A DNA stretch of 23,339 nucleotides from DASVWH01 sp036389715 (GCA_036389715.1 DASVWH010000010.1:1-23339); one strand, 5' to 3'. Shown: positions 9,101 to 14,582, numbered from the stretch's first letter. The notes: a model not told the origin generated them from the sequence alone. Translations and numbers: made by a program.

Positions 9101-9189
9101 TCCTCGGCCTGAGCCGCCAGACCTTCAACTATAAGCTCCGCAAGCTCAACCTCGGCCACCCGGACTTCAGGACCATCGAAGAAGATTAA
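6136..9189 (+). CDS. TPR-GAF-AAA+-Fis sigma-54-dependent transcriptional activator
   Basis: Cytoplasmic bacterial enhancer-binding protein of 1017 aa that should use ATP to open sigma-54 promoters. Residues about 10-470 are a long array of tetratricopeptide helices (for example the ARVYHCLGRAYWALDE and ALAVTYMNLGLVARHEGD units), a sensor for protein or peptide ligands. A GAF-like domain spans about 530-670. The AAA+ core carries Walker A GESGTGKE (721-728), the sigma-54 contact loop GTFTGA (768-773, Thr for the usual Ala), Walker B GGTLFLDEIGD (786-796), sensor I AATNRD and the arginine-finger segment FREDLFYRLN. A Fis-type helix-turn-helix lies at about 982-1005 (NATRAAELLGLSRQTF). All motifs needed for activity are intact. 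There is no receiver domain, so control is by ligand or partner rather than phosphorylation. A matching sigma-54 promoter lies 350 bp downstream, ahead of two small genes, suggesting local targets. Confidence 0.93.
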   Translation: MTQIQVNQIEPVEIVVRAQRQIERGDLTGAEHLLLELIGESGDELLSTRAVLARTALAEVYEALGRYEDASAALEPYNLLALDALIPHLRGLLLLAFGSRAYWDNDFPRSVTLLNRAREILEPAGDAANLARVYHCLGRAYWALDEQAMAREHYEIAIEWGRRGHKDRALAVTYMNLGLVARHEGDLDEAGMCYRLALRLLRHTNDEISRARLQNNLGVMLLYQGNFYEAANSSRRALEHLAGQPDDLLLGMVYNNLAIISLYTGEWSVAESHIQQALGIARARHDQLTEGRYTETLGSLRAHQGRVQEANDLLRFALARARELSSKKDEMQAYLSLSKLWLSARNTHLALTYARNARDLAREVNDERIASEAALMMVEGYRRGDKWMPAEDWAAVVQAELERLPYPYLDAVLQRNTACFVSRRRDPSRGERLFLQAEEAFRSMNAAYQVSVTVFEHGESLVRRGEHPAARERFLEAAAQFRKLGAQLDAERAEHEAALAAERMAAWQIAPAPSINLITPDIAPLIMQVLNAASGRERLLRELMFAAKNALAADGAIVFAADDDGQLYAQASIGLDEEARAHAQRAVAAHLDIKEKGGQAGAAAADAQTHGPLPRTGFDGHCRTLAPRRNGGAFVLYLRAPGPLSERRAEILDAIVGCAHLALQMIDLRTDARRARPFNSSALPSASSLFPNIIATSFAMRDVLSRMERLKDSDATVLVLGESGTGKEVIARSLHEESQRRDKIFLPFNCSAAPRDLVESQLFGHKRGTFTGAINDQRGIIRAAEGGTLFLDEIGDLALDLQPKLLRFLQGGEIMPLGDAPRKVNVRVIAATNRDLELDVREGRFREDLFYRLNTFVIKVPPLRDRPEDIPLLASYYFEETCSRNNRQLAGITPEAMDYLTSYAWPGNVRQLRSEIERIVVFAEDGQFVGAESLSPDILRAAVKASPVRFQLDFDKPIYFKDIMLEIERQLLSEALTRQAGNATRAAELLGLSRQTFNYKLRKLNLGHPDFRTIEED

Positions 9190-9334
9190 AGCCGCGCGCC
9201 GGAATCCACCATCGCTCCAGGGTGAGCCCTGAAAGGCCGGGCCCCGGCATACCTTGATGCTGCTCTTAGTCTTCGTCCATCCGCGCCGCCAGTGCCGCCG
9301 CGTCTTTGCGGCCGACCCTTTCCGGGGCCTCTGA

Positions 9335-9352
9335 GTGCAAAAATTTTTGCAC
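9335..9352. promoter_or_regulatory. Perfect 18-bp palindrome, candidate activator site
   Basis: GTGCAAAAATTTTTGCAC is a perfect loopless palindrome, rare by chance in DNA this GC-rich. It is centred about 223 bp upstream of the predicted sigma-54 transcription start, within the usual range for an enhancer site of a sigma-54 activator. A Fis-type dimer would suit such a dyad. Binding by the 6136-9189 protein is inferred. Confidence 0.5.
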
Positions 9353-9355
9353 CGC

Positions 9356-9449
9356 CCGCAAATTTCCCTTCACTCCGATTAAAGTCAGAAACTGCACGAG
9401 ATAGGCCGTGACAGCGCCTGCGCTCGTCTCGCCCGTTCCGCAAATTTCC
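9356..9449. repeat. 12-bp direct repeat CCGCAAATTTCC in the control region
   Basis: CCGCAAATTTCC occurs at 9356-9367 and again at 9438-9449, exactly 82 bp apart. The core GCAAATTT resembles the half-site of the palindrome just upstream (GCAAAAATTTTTGC). The copies are centred about 205 and 123 bp before the predicted transcription start. They could be further activator sites or sites for a DNA-bending protein such as IHF; neither role is proven. Confidence 0.45.
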
Positions 9450-9540
9450 TGCCGCAGGCGGCGACCTCCCGGAGCACCCTTGAAGCGTCCGGCCCAGTGT
9501 TTACGGGCTCATCCGTGCCTCAAGGGCCCTGGCGAGCGGC

Positions 9541-9556
9541 TGGCACGCGGCTTGTT
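9541..9556 (+). promoter_or_regulatory. Sigma-54 (-24/-12) promoter
   Basis: TGGCACGCGGCTTGTT matches the sigma-54 consensus TGGCACG-N4-TTGCA. The -24 element is perfect, and the spacing GG-N10-GT is correct. The only deviation is T for C at the -12 GC step. Transcription should start near 9567. It lies directly upstream of the small secreted peptide gene, and a sigma-54 activator gene is the preceding gene. Confidence 0.75.
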
Positions 9557-9565
9557 AAAGAGATA

Positions 9566-9600
9566 CCTGTCAGGGCGGTTACTGGAAGTCGTTTGACAGG
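9566..9600 (+). other. Inverted repeat at the predicted 5' end of the sigma-54 transcript
   Basis: CCTGTCA (9566-9572) and TGACAGG (9594-9600) are exact reverse complements separated by 21 nt. If transcription starts near 9567, this forms a hairpin at the extreme 5' end of the leader, which could protect the mRNA from decay. The leader from there to the TTG start is about 90 nt. Confidence 0.35.
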
Positions 9601-9658
9601 GGCGGGCGAAGATCAGAAGGGCCGGTCGGTGGCCCGGGAAACTCGGGGGAATCCAGTC

Positions 9659-9895
9659 TTGCGCAGATTAAGAAAGGCGGCCGGGGTCCTGCTGCTGGCA
9701 GGTCTGACAGCTCTCGGAGGCACGCACGTGCTGGCCGGGCCTTCGGAGTCCGCGGGCTTCACGGGGCCTCCGCCACCGGCGGCAGTGACGACCGTCGAGC
9801 CCGTCATCAGCGAGGGCACGACCGATGCCGGGACGGAATCTACCGACATCATGGCGGACATTATCATGTACTTCGTTTCGAGTTTTATCCCCTAA
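9659..9895 (+). CDS. Small secreted or membrane peptide of unknown family
   Basis: I do not recognise this protein. The preferred start is TTG 9659, with GGGGGA 8 nt upstream, giving 78 aa; an ATG at 9497 in the same frame lies upstream of the sigma-54 promoter and is therefore unlikely, while GTG 9629 is a possible alternative. The 78-aa form begins MRRLRKAAGVLLLAG, a classical signal peptide with a basic n-region, a Leu/Ala core and a likely cut after HVLA (residue 26). That leaves a mature peptide of about 52 aa: a Gly/Pro region with PPPP, an acidic Thr/Glu/Asp middle, and a hydrophobic C-terminal end (DIIMYFVSSFIP). It has no Cys pairs. The stop TAA overlaps the next start (TAATG), so the two genes are translationally coupled. 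Position under a sigma-54 promoter beside a TPR activator suggests a signal peptide or envelope effector, but this is inference. Confidence 0.6.
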   Translation: MRRLRKAAGVLLLAGLTALGGTHVLAGPSESAGFTGPPPPAAVTTVEPVISEGTTDAGTESTDIMADIIMYFVSSFIP

Positions 9896-10506
9896 TGATC
9901 GAGAGCGCCACAGTATTGCCCGACTGGAAGACCGACGAGGCAAGGCTTGAGTCCTCATATCGGCGATTGGTGATGGCTCGTCTCCCCGTGAATCTCTACA
10001 GCGCGCGAGCGCAGGTGCAACGTCGAGCGGCTACGTTGCTGCACGGGATGGATGAGAAATCAGGCTCGTGGGAGGAGCTTGATGGCCGTCATCTAGCCGA
10101 TGACGCGCGCGGCGACCGCACGTCGCTCCTTCTGGGCGGAGCGGCGGGCGGCGTCGCGCTGCCGACATCCGGCAAACAGGGACTCCTGTCGGCTGTCGGT
10201 AACGGGACGCTGTTTCTGACCAATGTCGAAAAGCTGAGCCTCGCGGCGCAGCGCATCCTTCATCGCCTGATGGAGGCAGGGCGCTACACGCCCGTTGGCG
10301 ACCCTTACCCGCGCCCCTTCAACTGCCGCATCATCGTCGGGAGCTACCGCCCGCTCTTCGAGTTGGCGCGCAGCCTGATGGTCAGGTGCGAGCTGGCCGA
10401 TGTGCTCGGCTACATCTCGCTGCGCGCGGAGGATGTCGTCCGGGTGCTGGCGGAGAAAGAGTTCTTCAAATCTCACCCCGGCGGTCTTGCAGCCTTGAGC
10501 TTGTAA
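9895..10506 (+). CDS. Degenerate sigma-54 AAA+ domain protein (pseudo-ATPase)
   Basis: A 203-aa protein that aligns without large gaps to the AAA+ core of the activator encoded at 6136-9189, yet has lost every catalytic motif. Walker A GESGTGK is replaced by SARAQVQ (36-42, between conserved V.L and LLH anchors). The sigma-54 loop GTFTGA becomes GGVALP (85-90). Walker B GTLFLDEI becomes GTLFLTNV (104-111), losing both acidic residues. Sensor I ATNRD becomes GSYRP. The arginine-finger segment REDLFYRL becomes RCELADVL. The scaffold between the motifs (RILHRLMEAGRYTPVGDPYPR) is still clearly of this family. It stops before the lid subdomain and has no DNA-binding domain. The frame is intact, and the start overlaps the previous stop by one base. 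It cannot hydrolyse ATP in the normal way; a role as a partner or inhibitor of the active activator ring is inferred. Confidence 0.75.
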   Translation: MIESATVLPDWKTDEARLESSYRRLVMARLPVNLYSARAQVQRRAATLLHGMDEKSGSWEELDGRHLADDARGDRTSLLLGGAAGGVALPTSGKQGLLSAVGNGTLFLTNVEKLSLAAQRILHRLMEAGRYTPVGDPYPRPFNCRIIVGSYRPLFELARSLMVRCELADVLGYISLRAEDVVRVLAEKEFFKSHPGGLAALSL

Positions 10507-10526
10507 GGCTGATGGGATGCGAGAAA

Positions 10527-10570
10527 AATCGGTGACCATTGCCGCCCTTGCTGGGCAATCGTCACCGATT
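10527..10570. terminator. 17-bp stem-loop between convergent genes
   Basis: AATCGGTGACCATTGCC (10527-10543) pairs with 10554-10570 with a single mismatch around a 10-nt loop. It begins 20 bp after the stop of the pseudo-AAA+ gene, and the plus-strand stem is preceded by five A residues, so the T-run lies on the minus-strand side. It probably ends the mqn operon transcript as well as the sigma-54 operon, consistent with the convergent arrangement. Confidence 0.65.
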
Positions 10571-10692
10571 CCTGATTCCCCTGAATGCCCCGCCCGCTCG
10601 AAGGCCGGAGCCGCCCGCCACGGTTTTTCTCCCGGCATGAGACGTGCGACCCTACGCACTGAATACGGCTCACTCTATCTACTCGGGCCGGT

Positions 10693-11544
10693 TCACTCTA
10701 CAAACTCGACTTCGACATGGTGCGGGATGATGCCGCGCTCGAAGCCTTCGGCGAGCAGGAGGCGAACGGCTTCGCGGCCGCGCTCCGTATAATCGAGCGT
10801 CAGTTCGTTGACCCACATTGCAACGAAGCGGTCGGCCAGCTCCGTACTCATGTCGCGTGCGAACTGCATGGCGTAGGCAAGCGCGTCCTCGCGGTGGTCC
10901 AGCGAGTAACGGATGCTCTCGCGCAGGAAGTGCGAGACCCTGCGCATCATGTCCACGCCCAAATCGCGGCGAATCGCATTGCCGCCCATCGGCAGCGGCA
11001 GACCCGTTCGTTCGTGCCACCACTCGCCCAAATCCATCACCTTGTGCAGCCCCAGGTCTTCATAAAAGAGCTGGCCTTCGTGAATCAAGAGCCCGGCATC
11101 GCAGCGCCCCTGCTGGACGGCGGCGATGATCTGGTCAAACGGCACGACCTCGTAAGTGAAGTCCTGGTTGAAGATACGCAGGGCCAGGAAGGCGCTCGTG
11201 AGCGTTCCGGGAACCGCGACCTTGAGCGTCCCGAGGGCGTCTGCCGCGATGGGCTCGCGCGCGACGACGATGGGGCCGTAGTTGTCGCCGATGCTCGCGC
11301 CGTGCGGCAGCAGCGTGTACCTGTCCGCCAGGTAAGCGTAGGCGTGAAAGCTAATCGCCGTCACGTCGTAGACACCGCGCGTCGCCATCTCGTTCAAGGT
11401 CTGGATGTCCTTGAGGACATGCGTGAAATGAATGTCGCCGGTGTCGAGCTTGTTCGTCGCCAGCGCGTAGAACATGAAAGCATCGTCGGAGTCGGGCGAG
11501 TGTGCGACGGTGATGGTGCGCGTCTCAGTGGTTGGGGCTGACAA
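10693..11544 (-). CDS. mqnD: 1,4-dihydroxy-6-naphthoate synthase
   Basis: Enzyme of the futalosine route to menaquinone that converts cyclic dehypoxanthinylfutalosine to 1,4-dihydroxy-6-naphthoate. The 283-aa protein has the periplasmic-binding-protein-like fold of this family, with the N-terminal signature HSPDSDDAFMFYALA and the later LPLPMGGNAIRRDLG block. The related MqnA (chorismate dehydratase) has a different N-terminal signature, so MqnD is preferred. The frame extends to 11673 but overlaps mqnE there and is Arg/Ser-rich. The likely start is TTG 11544, with GAAGGA 4 nt upstream, which gives the usual family length; no suitable ATG exists. It is the last gene of a four-gene minus-strand cluster, 64 bp after mqnE. 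The stem-loop at 10527-10570 probably terminates it. Confidence 0.85.
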   Translation of the reverse strand: MSAPTTETRTITVAHSPDSDDAFMFYALATNKLDTGDIHFTHVLKDIQTLNEMATRGVYDVTAISFHAYAYLADRYTLLPHGASIGDNYGPIVVAREPIAADALGTLKVAVPGTLTSAFLALRIFNQDFTYEVVPFDQIIAAVQQGRCDAGLLIHEGQLFYEDLGLHKVMDLGEWWHERTGLPLPMGGNAIRRDLGVDMMRRVSHFLRESIRYSLDHREDALAYAMQFARDMSTELADRFVAMWVNELTLDYTERGREAVRLLLAEGFERGIIPHHVEVEFVE

Positions 11545-11608
11545 GATTTCCTTCTTCTTTCTTCGTTGATGGTTCGGGCACGGGGCGCTGTGAGCCCTTT
11601 GGCCGCTC

Positions 11609-12724
11609 TCAGACGACCGCTGCCGGCTCGCGCTCGACCGGGTGGTAAAGCGTGTCGCGCTCGACGGCCTCAAAGCCCGCGTCTTCGATGAGCGCGGCGA
11701 TCTCGCCCTTGCTCATCCTGACCTCGTTGCCGGATTCGACCGAGTAGCTTTCGGAAAGCTCGCCGCCGTCGGTAATCGTGCCGTCGAGGTCGTTTGCGCC
11801 GTAGTGGAGCGCGACCTGCGCGAGCCGTTTGCCGAGCATCACCCAGTAGGCTTTGATGTGCGGAAAATTGTCCAGCATCAGGCGCGAGACGGCGATGGTC
11901 TTCAGGCTGTCAACGCCGGAGGGGCCGGGCAGGTGCGCCAGCTTCGTCTTCTCCGGGTAAAAGGCGAGCGGGATGAAGCACTGGAAGCCGCCCGAAATGT
12001 CCTGCTGCTCGCGCAGCCGGATGAAGTGGTCAACGCGGTCTTCGAGCGGTTCTATGTGGCCGTAGAGCATGGTCGCGTTGGTCTTCAGGCCCGCCGCGTG
12101 GACCTTGCCCGAGAGCGAGAGCCAGCGGTCGGCGTCGCACTTGTGCGCGCAGATCATGGAGCGCGTCGGCTCGCGGAAAATCTCCGCGCCGCCGCCCGGA
12201 CAGGAATCCATCCCGGCCCGCTTCAACTGCTCGATCACGTCTTCGTCCGTCATCTTGTAGAAGTGCGCGAAGTGGTCCAGCTCGACCATCGTGAAAGCCT
12301 TCAGGTGCAGAGCGGGAAACGCGCCCTTGAGCGAAGAGAGCAGGTCCGTGTAGTAACTGAACGGCAGCTTGGTATTGAGCCCGCCGACGATGTGCAGCTC
12401 GGTCGCGCCTTCCGCGACGGCCGCGCCCGCGATGCGCAGGCTTTCTTCGATGTTGTGCGTGTAGGCGTCGGCGGCCCTCGGCGTGCGATAAAAGCCGCAG
12501 AACTTACAGTCCGCATAGCAGATATTGGTCGGGTTGAAATGGCGGTTGACGTTGTAATAGGTCGTCGGCCCGTGCAGCCTGCGCCTGACCGTATCGGCCA
12601 GCTTCGCCAGCCCCGCCAGATCATTGGTCCTGTACAGCGCCAGCCCTTCGTCGAAGGAGAGGCGTTGGCCGCCCTCGACCTTGTAGACGATGTCGTTGAG
12701 ATTTGAGTCGTGTGAAAAATTCAT
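11609..12724 (-). CDS. mqnE: Aminofutalosine synthase, radical SAM
   Basis: Radical SAM enzyme that joins 3-[(1-carboxyvinyl)oxy]benzoate to adenosine from S-adenosylmethionine, giving aminofutalosine in menaquinone synthesis. The 371-aa protein has CX3CX2C for the 4Fe-4S cluster at Cys69, Cys73 and Cys76 (NPTNICYADCKFCGFYR). Family blocks ELHIVGGLNTKLPFSYY, DSCPGGGAEIF, KTNATMLYGHIE and FIPLAFYPEKT follow, all typical of MqnE. MqnC, a close relative, is less likely because of the CPGGGAEIF and LAFYPE context and the GANDLDGTI block. A TTG start at 12784 would add 20 residues, but ATG 12724 matches the family N-terminus (LNDIVYKVEGGQRLS). No strong ribosome site is visible. It is preceded by the UbiA-type gene at 94 bp. 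Confidence 0.88.
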   Translation of the reverse strand: MNFSHDSNLNDIVYKVEGGQRLSFDEGLALYRTNDLAGLAKLADTVRRRLHGPTTYYNVNRHFNPTNICYADCKFCGFYRTPRAADAYTHNIEESLRIAGAAVAEGATELHIVGGLNTKLPFSYYTDLLSSLKGAFPALHLKAFTMVELDHFAHFYKMTDEDVIEQLKRAGMDSCPGGGAEIFREPTRSMICAHKCDADRWLSLSGKVHAAGLKTNATMLYGHIEPLEDRVDHFIRLREQQDISGGFQCFIPLAFYPEKTKLAHLPGPSGVDSLKTIAVSRLMLDNFPHIKAYWVMLGKRLAQVALHYGANDLDGTITDGGELSESYSVESGNEVRMSKGEIAALIEDAGFEAVERDTLYHPVEREPAAVV

Positions 12725-12818
12725 CGCTAAGTCTCGAAGTCCGGTCTTTGAGTGGCCTTCTAAGTTAATCTCCGCGGCCGTCAAGCTAAAAGTCGCTTTG
12801 AGAGCGCCCGCCCGCAGC

Positions 12819-13697
12819 TTAAAAGTTCAAGCCGAGGAGCGCCGCGCCGCCGAAAGTCGCAAACAGTATCACGCTGACGAAAGCGTTGGTCGTAAAGAAC
12901 GCGGCATTGAGTCGCCTGAGATCGTCGGCGCGCACCAGCGTGTGCTGGTAGACGAGCAGCGCGCCCGTCAAGACGACGCCGCAGAGCGCCAGCACTCCGA
13001 GGTGCGTCCATAAGTATAACGCAACGAGGGCCCCGAAGGCTGCCGCGTGAAGCAGGCGCGAAATCCAGAGCGCACGCGCGATGCCGACCCTCGCCGGAAT
13101 CGAATGCAGCCCCGCCTGCCTGTCAAACTCGTAATCCTGGCAGGCGTAGAGCACGTCGAACCCGGCGGTCCAGAGGAGCACGACGAGCGAGAGCAGGAAG
13201 GGAACAGGGCTCGCGAGCGTGCCCCGGACGGCGACCCACGCGCCCGCCGGTGCAATCGCCAGACACCAGCCCAGCACCAGGTGCGAGGCAAAGGTCCAGC
13301 GCTTCGTGTAGGAGTAGAGCAGGATGCTCGCCAGCGCGACCGGGGCCAGGATGAGCGTCAGCCGGTTGAGCATCGCAGCGGCTATGAAAAAGAGCGCCGC
13401 CGCCGCCAGCGTGAAGGCCCAGGCGAAGCCTAGCGAAAGGGCTCCAGAAGGGAGCGCGCGCCCGCTCGTCCGCGGATTGCGCGCGTCAATCTCCCTGTCG
13501 GCTATCCGGTTAAAGGCCATCGCAGCCGAACGCGCGCCCACCATCGCCACGCTAATCCAGACCAACTGTCGCCAACCCGGAAACCCGCCCGCCGCCAGCA
13601 CCGCGCCGAGAAAGGCAAACGGCAGCGCGAACAGCGTGTGCTCGATCTTAATCATCTCCAGCGTCGTCCGAAAGTTTTTGGCGGTAGCGGTCAGCAT
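12819..13697 (-). CDS. mqnP: UbiA-family prenyltransferase, probable menaquinone-pathway MqnP
   Basis: Integral membrane prenyltransferase of 292 aa that should attach the polyprenyl tail to the naphthoate ring. Two Asp-rich motifs bind Mg-diphosphate: NRIADREID (Asn63, Asp67, Asp71) and DVLYACQDYEFD (Asp181, Asp188, Asp192). The ARSAAMAFNR and NPRTSGRALPSG blocks are characteristic of the UbiA relatives placed in futalosine clusters, and about eight to nine hydrophobic helices are visible. The neighbours mqnE and mqnD favour MqnP over ubiquinone UbiA or protoheme farnesyltransferase. Its start codon lies only 4 bp from a heptamer repeat array, so the leader has no Shine-Dalgarno sequence. 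ATG at residue 15 is a less likely alternative, since no well-spaced ribosome site precedes it either. Confidence 0.85.
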   Translation of the reverse strand: MLTATAKNFRTTLEMIKIEHTLFALPFAFLGAVLAAGGFPGWRQLVWISVAMVGARSAAMAFNRIADREIDARNPRTSGRALPSGALSLGFAWAFTLAAAALFFIAAAMLNRLTLILAPVALASILLYSYTKRWTFASHLVLGWCLAIAPAGAWVAVRGTLASPVPFLLSLVVLLWTAGFDVLYACQDYEFDRQAGLHSIPARVGIARALWISRLLHAAAFGALVALYLWTHLGVLALCGVVLTGALLVYQHTLVRADDLRRLNAAFFTTNAFVSVILFATFGGAALLGLNF

Positions 13698-13701
13698 AAG
13701 A

Positions 13702-13842
13702 GTGAGCAGTCAGCAATGAGCAGTGAGCAGTAAGCAGTGAGCAGTAAGCTGTGAGCTGTGAGCTGTGAACCGTGCGCGGTCGGCGATGAGACGAGAGCAG
13801 CTTCTTTCTTTGACTGCTCACTGCTCACTGCTTACTGCTCAC
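13702..13842. repeat. Inverted arrays of degenerate 7-bp repeats (locus 2)
   Basis: The left arm (13702-13792) is about 13 consecutive heptamers of the GTGAGCA type, drifting through GTAAGCA, GTCAGCA, GTGAGCT and GTGAACC into GTGCGCG and ATGAGAC. The right arm (13811-13842) carries four and a half units in the opposite orientation. An exact 23-bp inverted match joins 13723-13745 with 13820-13842. Units vary mainly at base 3 (GTG, GTA, GTC), as in locus 1. The right arm is the 3' end of the ubiX-like gene and provides its TAA (13832-13834); the left arm is the whole leader of the ubiA-like gene. Confidence 0.9.
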
Positions 13843-14446
13843 TCTTCTCCCCCTTCCAGCGTGTCGCCTGAGAGTGCGGGACGCCGAATTGATCGAGGAT
13901 GCGAAAGACCAGGTGGTCAACCATCTCTTCGATTGTCTTCGGGCGATGGTAGAAGGCCGGGCTGGCCGGGAGGATACGCGCTCCGGCGCGGGAGAGCCGC
14001 AGCATGTTTTCCAGGTGAATCGCGTTGTAGGGTGATTCGCGCGCGACGATGACGAGCCTGCGCCCCTCCTTCAGGGTGACATCTGCGGCGCGGTGAATCA
14101 GGTTCGTGCCCGCCCCGCTGCTGATTGCGCCGAGCGTCCCCATCGAGCAGGGCACGATCATCATGCCCGCCTGCATGTGCGAGCCGGAGGCGGGCGGCGC
14201 GGCCAGATTGTCCAGCCTGTGAAGCCTGACCATCTTCGAGTCGAGCGGCAGGCCGACCCATTCGTTAATCCTCGCCGCATCCGCATTGCGCAGGTCAACG
14301 CCCAATTCGACGCGCGCGACTGTCAGCGCGGACTCGGACATAATCAGGTTGATGCGCTCGACCGCGCCGCTCGCCGCCAGGTAAATCAGCGTGCGATGCG
14401 CATAGATTGCGCCGGATGCTCCTGTGATGGCGACGGTCAGTTCCAT
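13832..14446 (-). CDS. ubiX: UbiX-family flavin prenyltransferase, probable MqnQ
   Basis: Makes prenylated FMN, the cofactor of UbiD-type decarboxylases; in the futalosine pathway this UbiX relative (MqnQ) would serve the MqnL decarboxylase. The 204-aa protein shows the FMN-binding GASGAIYA loop (9-16), the GSHMQAGMMIVPCSMGTLGAISSG block around 87-110, and the C-terminal PAFYHRPKTIEEMVDH signature. The final residues (GEKSEQ) are encoded by heptamer repeat DNA, so the original C-terminus may have been altered. It is the first gene of the minus-strand menaquinone cluster. A good sigma-70 type promoter lies 75-100 bp upstream. A weak AGG 5-7 nt before the ATG may serve as ribosome site. No UbiD homologue is present in the window. 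Confidence 0.88.
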   Translation of the reverse strand: MELTVAITGASGAIYAHRTLIYLAASGAVERINLIMSESALTVARVELGVDLRNADAARINEWVGLPLDSKMVRLHRLDNLAAPPASGSHMQAGMMIVPCSMGTLGAISSGAGTNLIHRAADVTLKEGRRLVIVARESPYNAIHLENMLRLSRAGARILPASPAFYHRPKTIEEMVDHLVFRILDQFGVPHSQATRWKGEKSEQ

Positions 14447-14519
14447 GTGCCTGGCTTTCGGGCCTGCGGTCTCGAAGCTGCTCCCGGGGCGTCAAGACAT
14501 CCGACGACTCAAAATCGAA

Positions 14520-14548
14520 ATCATACGAGCCATCCCGGCCGAGCGCAA
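14520..14548 (-). promoter_or_regulatory. Sigma-70-type promoter for the menaquinone cluster
   Basis: On the minus strand, TTGCGC (14548-14543) is followed after exactly 17 bp by TATGAT (14525-14520). Transcription should begin near 14513, giving a leader of about 67 nt before ubiX. It lies in the divergent gap between ubiX and larB, the only space upstream of the cluster. Confidence 0.5.
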
Positions 14549-14582
14549 GCGAACGCATTTCAAGAGTGGTCGAGTTCAGTGC

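Larger units (their letters stand above)
9190..9540. other. Non-coding control region upstream of a sigma-54 promoter
   Basis: About 350 bp without a credible gene; with the promoter and leader, the gene-free stretch reaches 9658. Just after the activator stop are two short GC hairpins: CAGGG-TGAG-CCCTG at 9218-9231, followed by GCCGGG-C-CCCGGC, which may act as a terminator. The middle is notably AT-rich for this GC-rich DNA and contains an 18-bp palindrome and a 12-bp direct repeat, described separately. An 85-codon minus-strand frame here (9186-9443) has no recognisable product or family-like composition. Confidence 0.6.

Noticed and set aside
9186..9443. 85-codon minus-strand frame in the control region
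   Set aside because: Gly/Arg-rich product with no signal, motif or clear ribosome site; it would also cover the palindrome and repeats, which look regulatory.
9497..9658. ATG 9497 as start of the secreted peptide gene
   Set aside because: It lies upstream of the sigma-54 promoter and would bury the signal peptide behind 54 extra residues.
10507..10692. Gene or tRNA between the pseudo-AAA+ gene and mqnD
   Set aside because: Only the stem-loop at 10527-10570 is convincing; no cloverleaf and no coding frame with family features were found.
10717..12706. Plus-strand frames of 274 and 354 codons opposite mqnD and mqnE
   Set aside because: Both run antisense to strongly conserved enzymes and show no family features.
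12725..12784. TTG 12784 as start of mqnE
   Set aside because: No ribosome site, and the 20 extra residues do not match the family; ATG 12724 fits better.
13702..13842. CRISPR array
   Set aside because: The units are contiguous 7-mers without spacers and occur in opposed arms; no cas genes are present.
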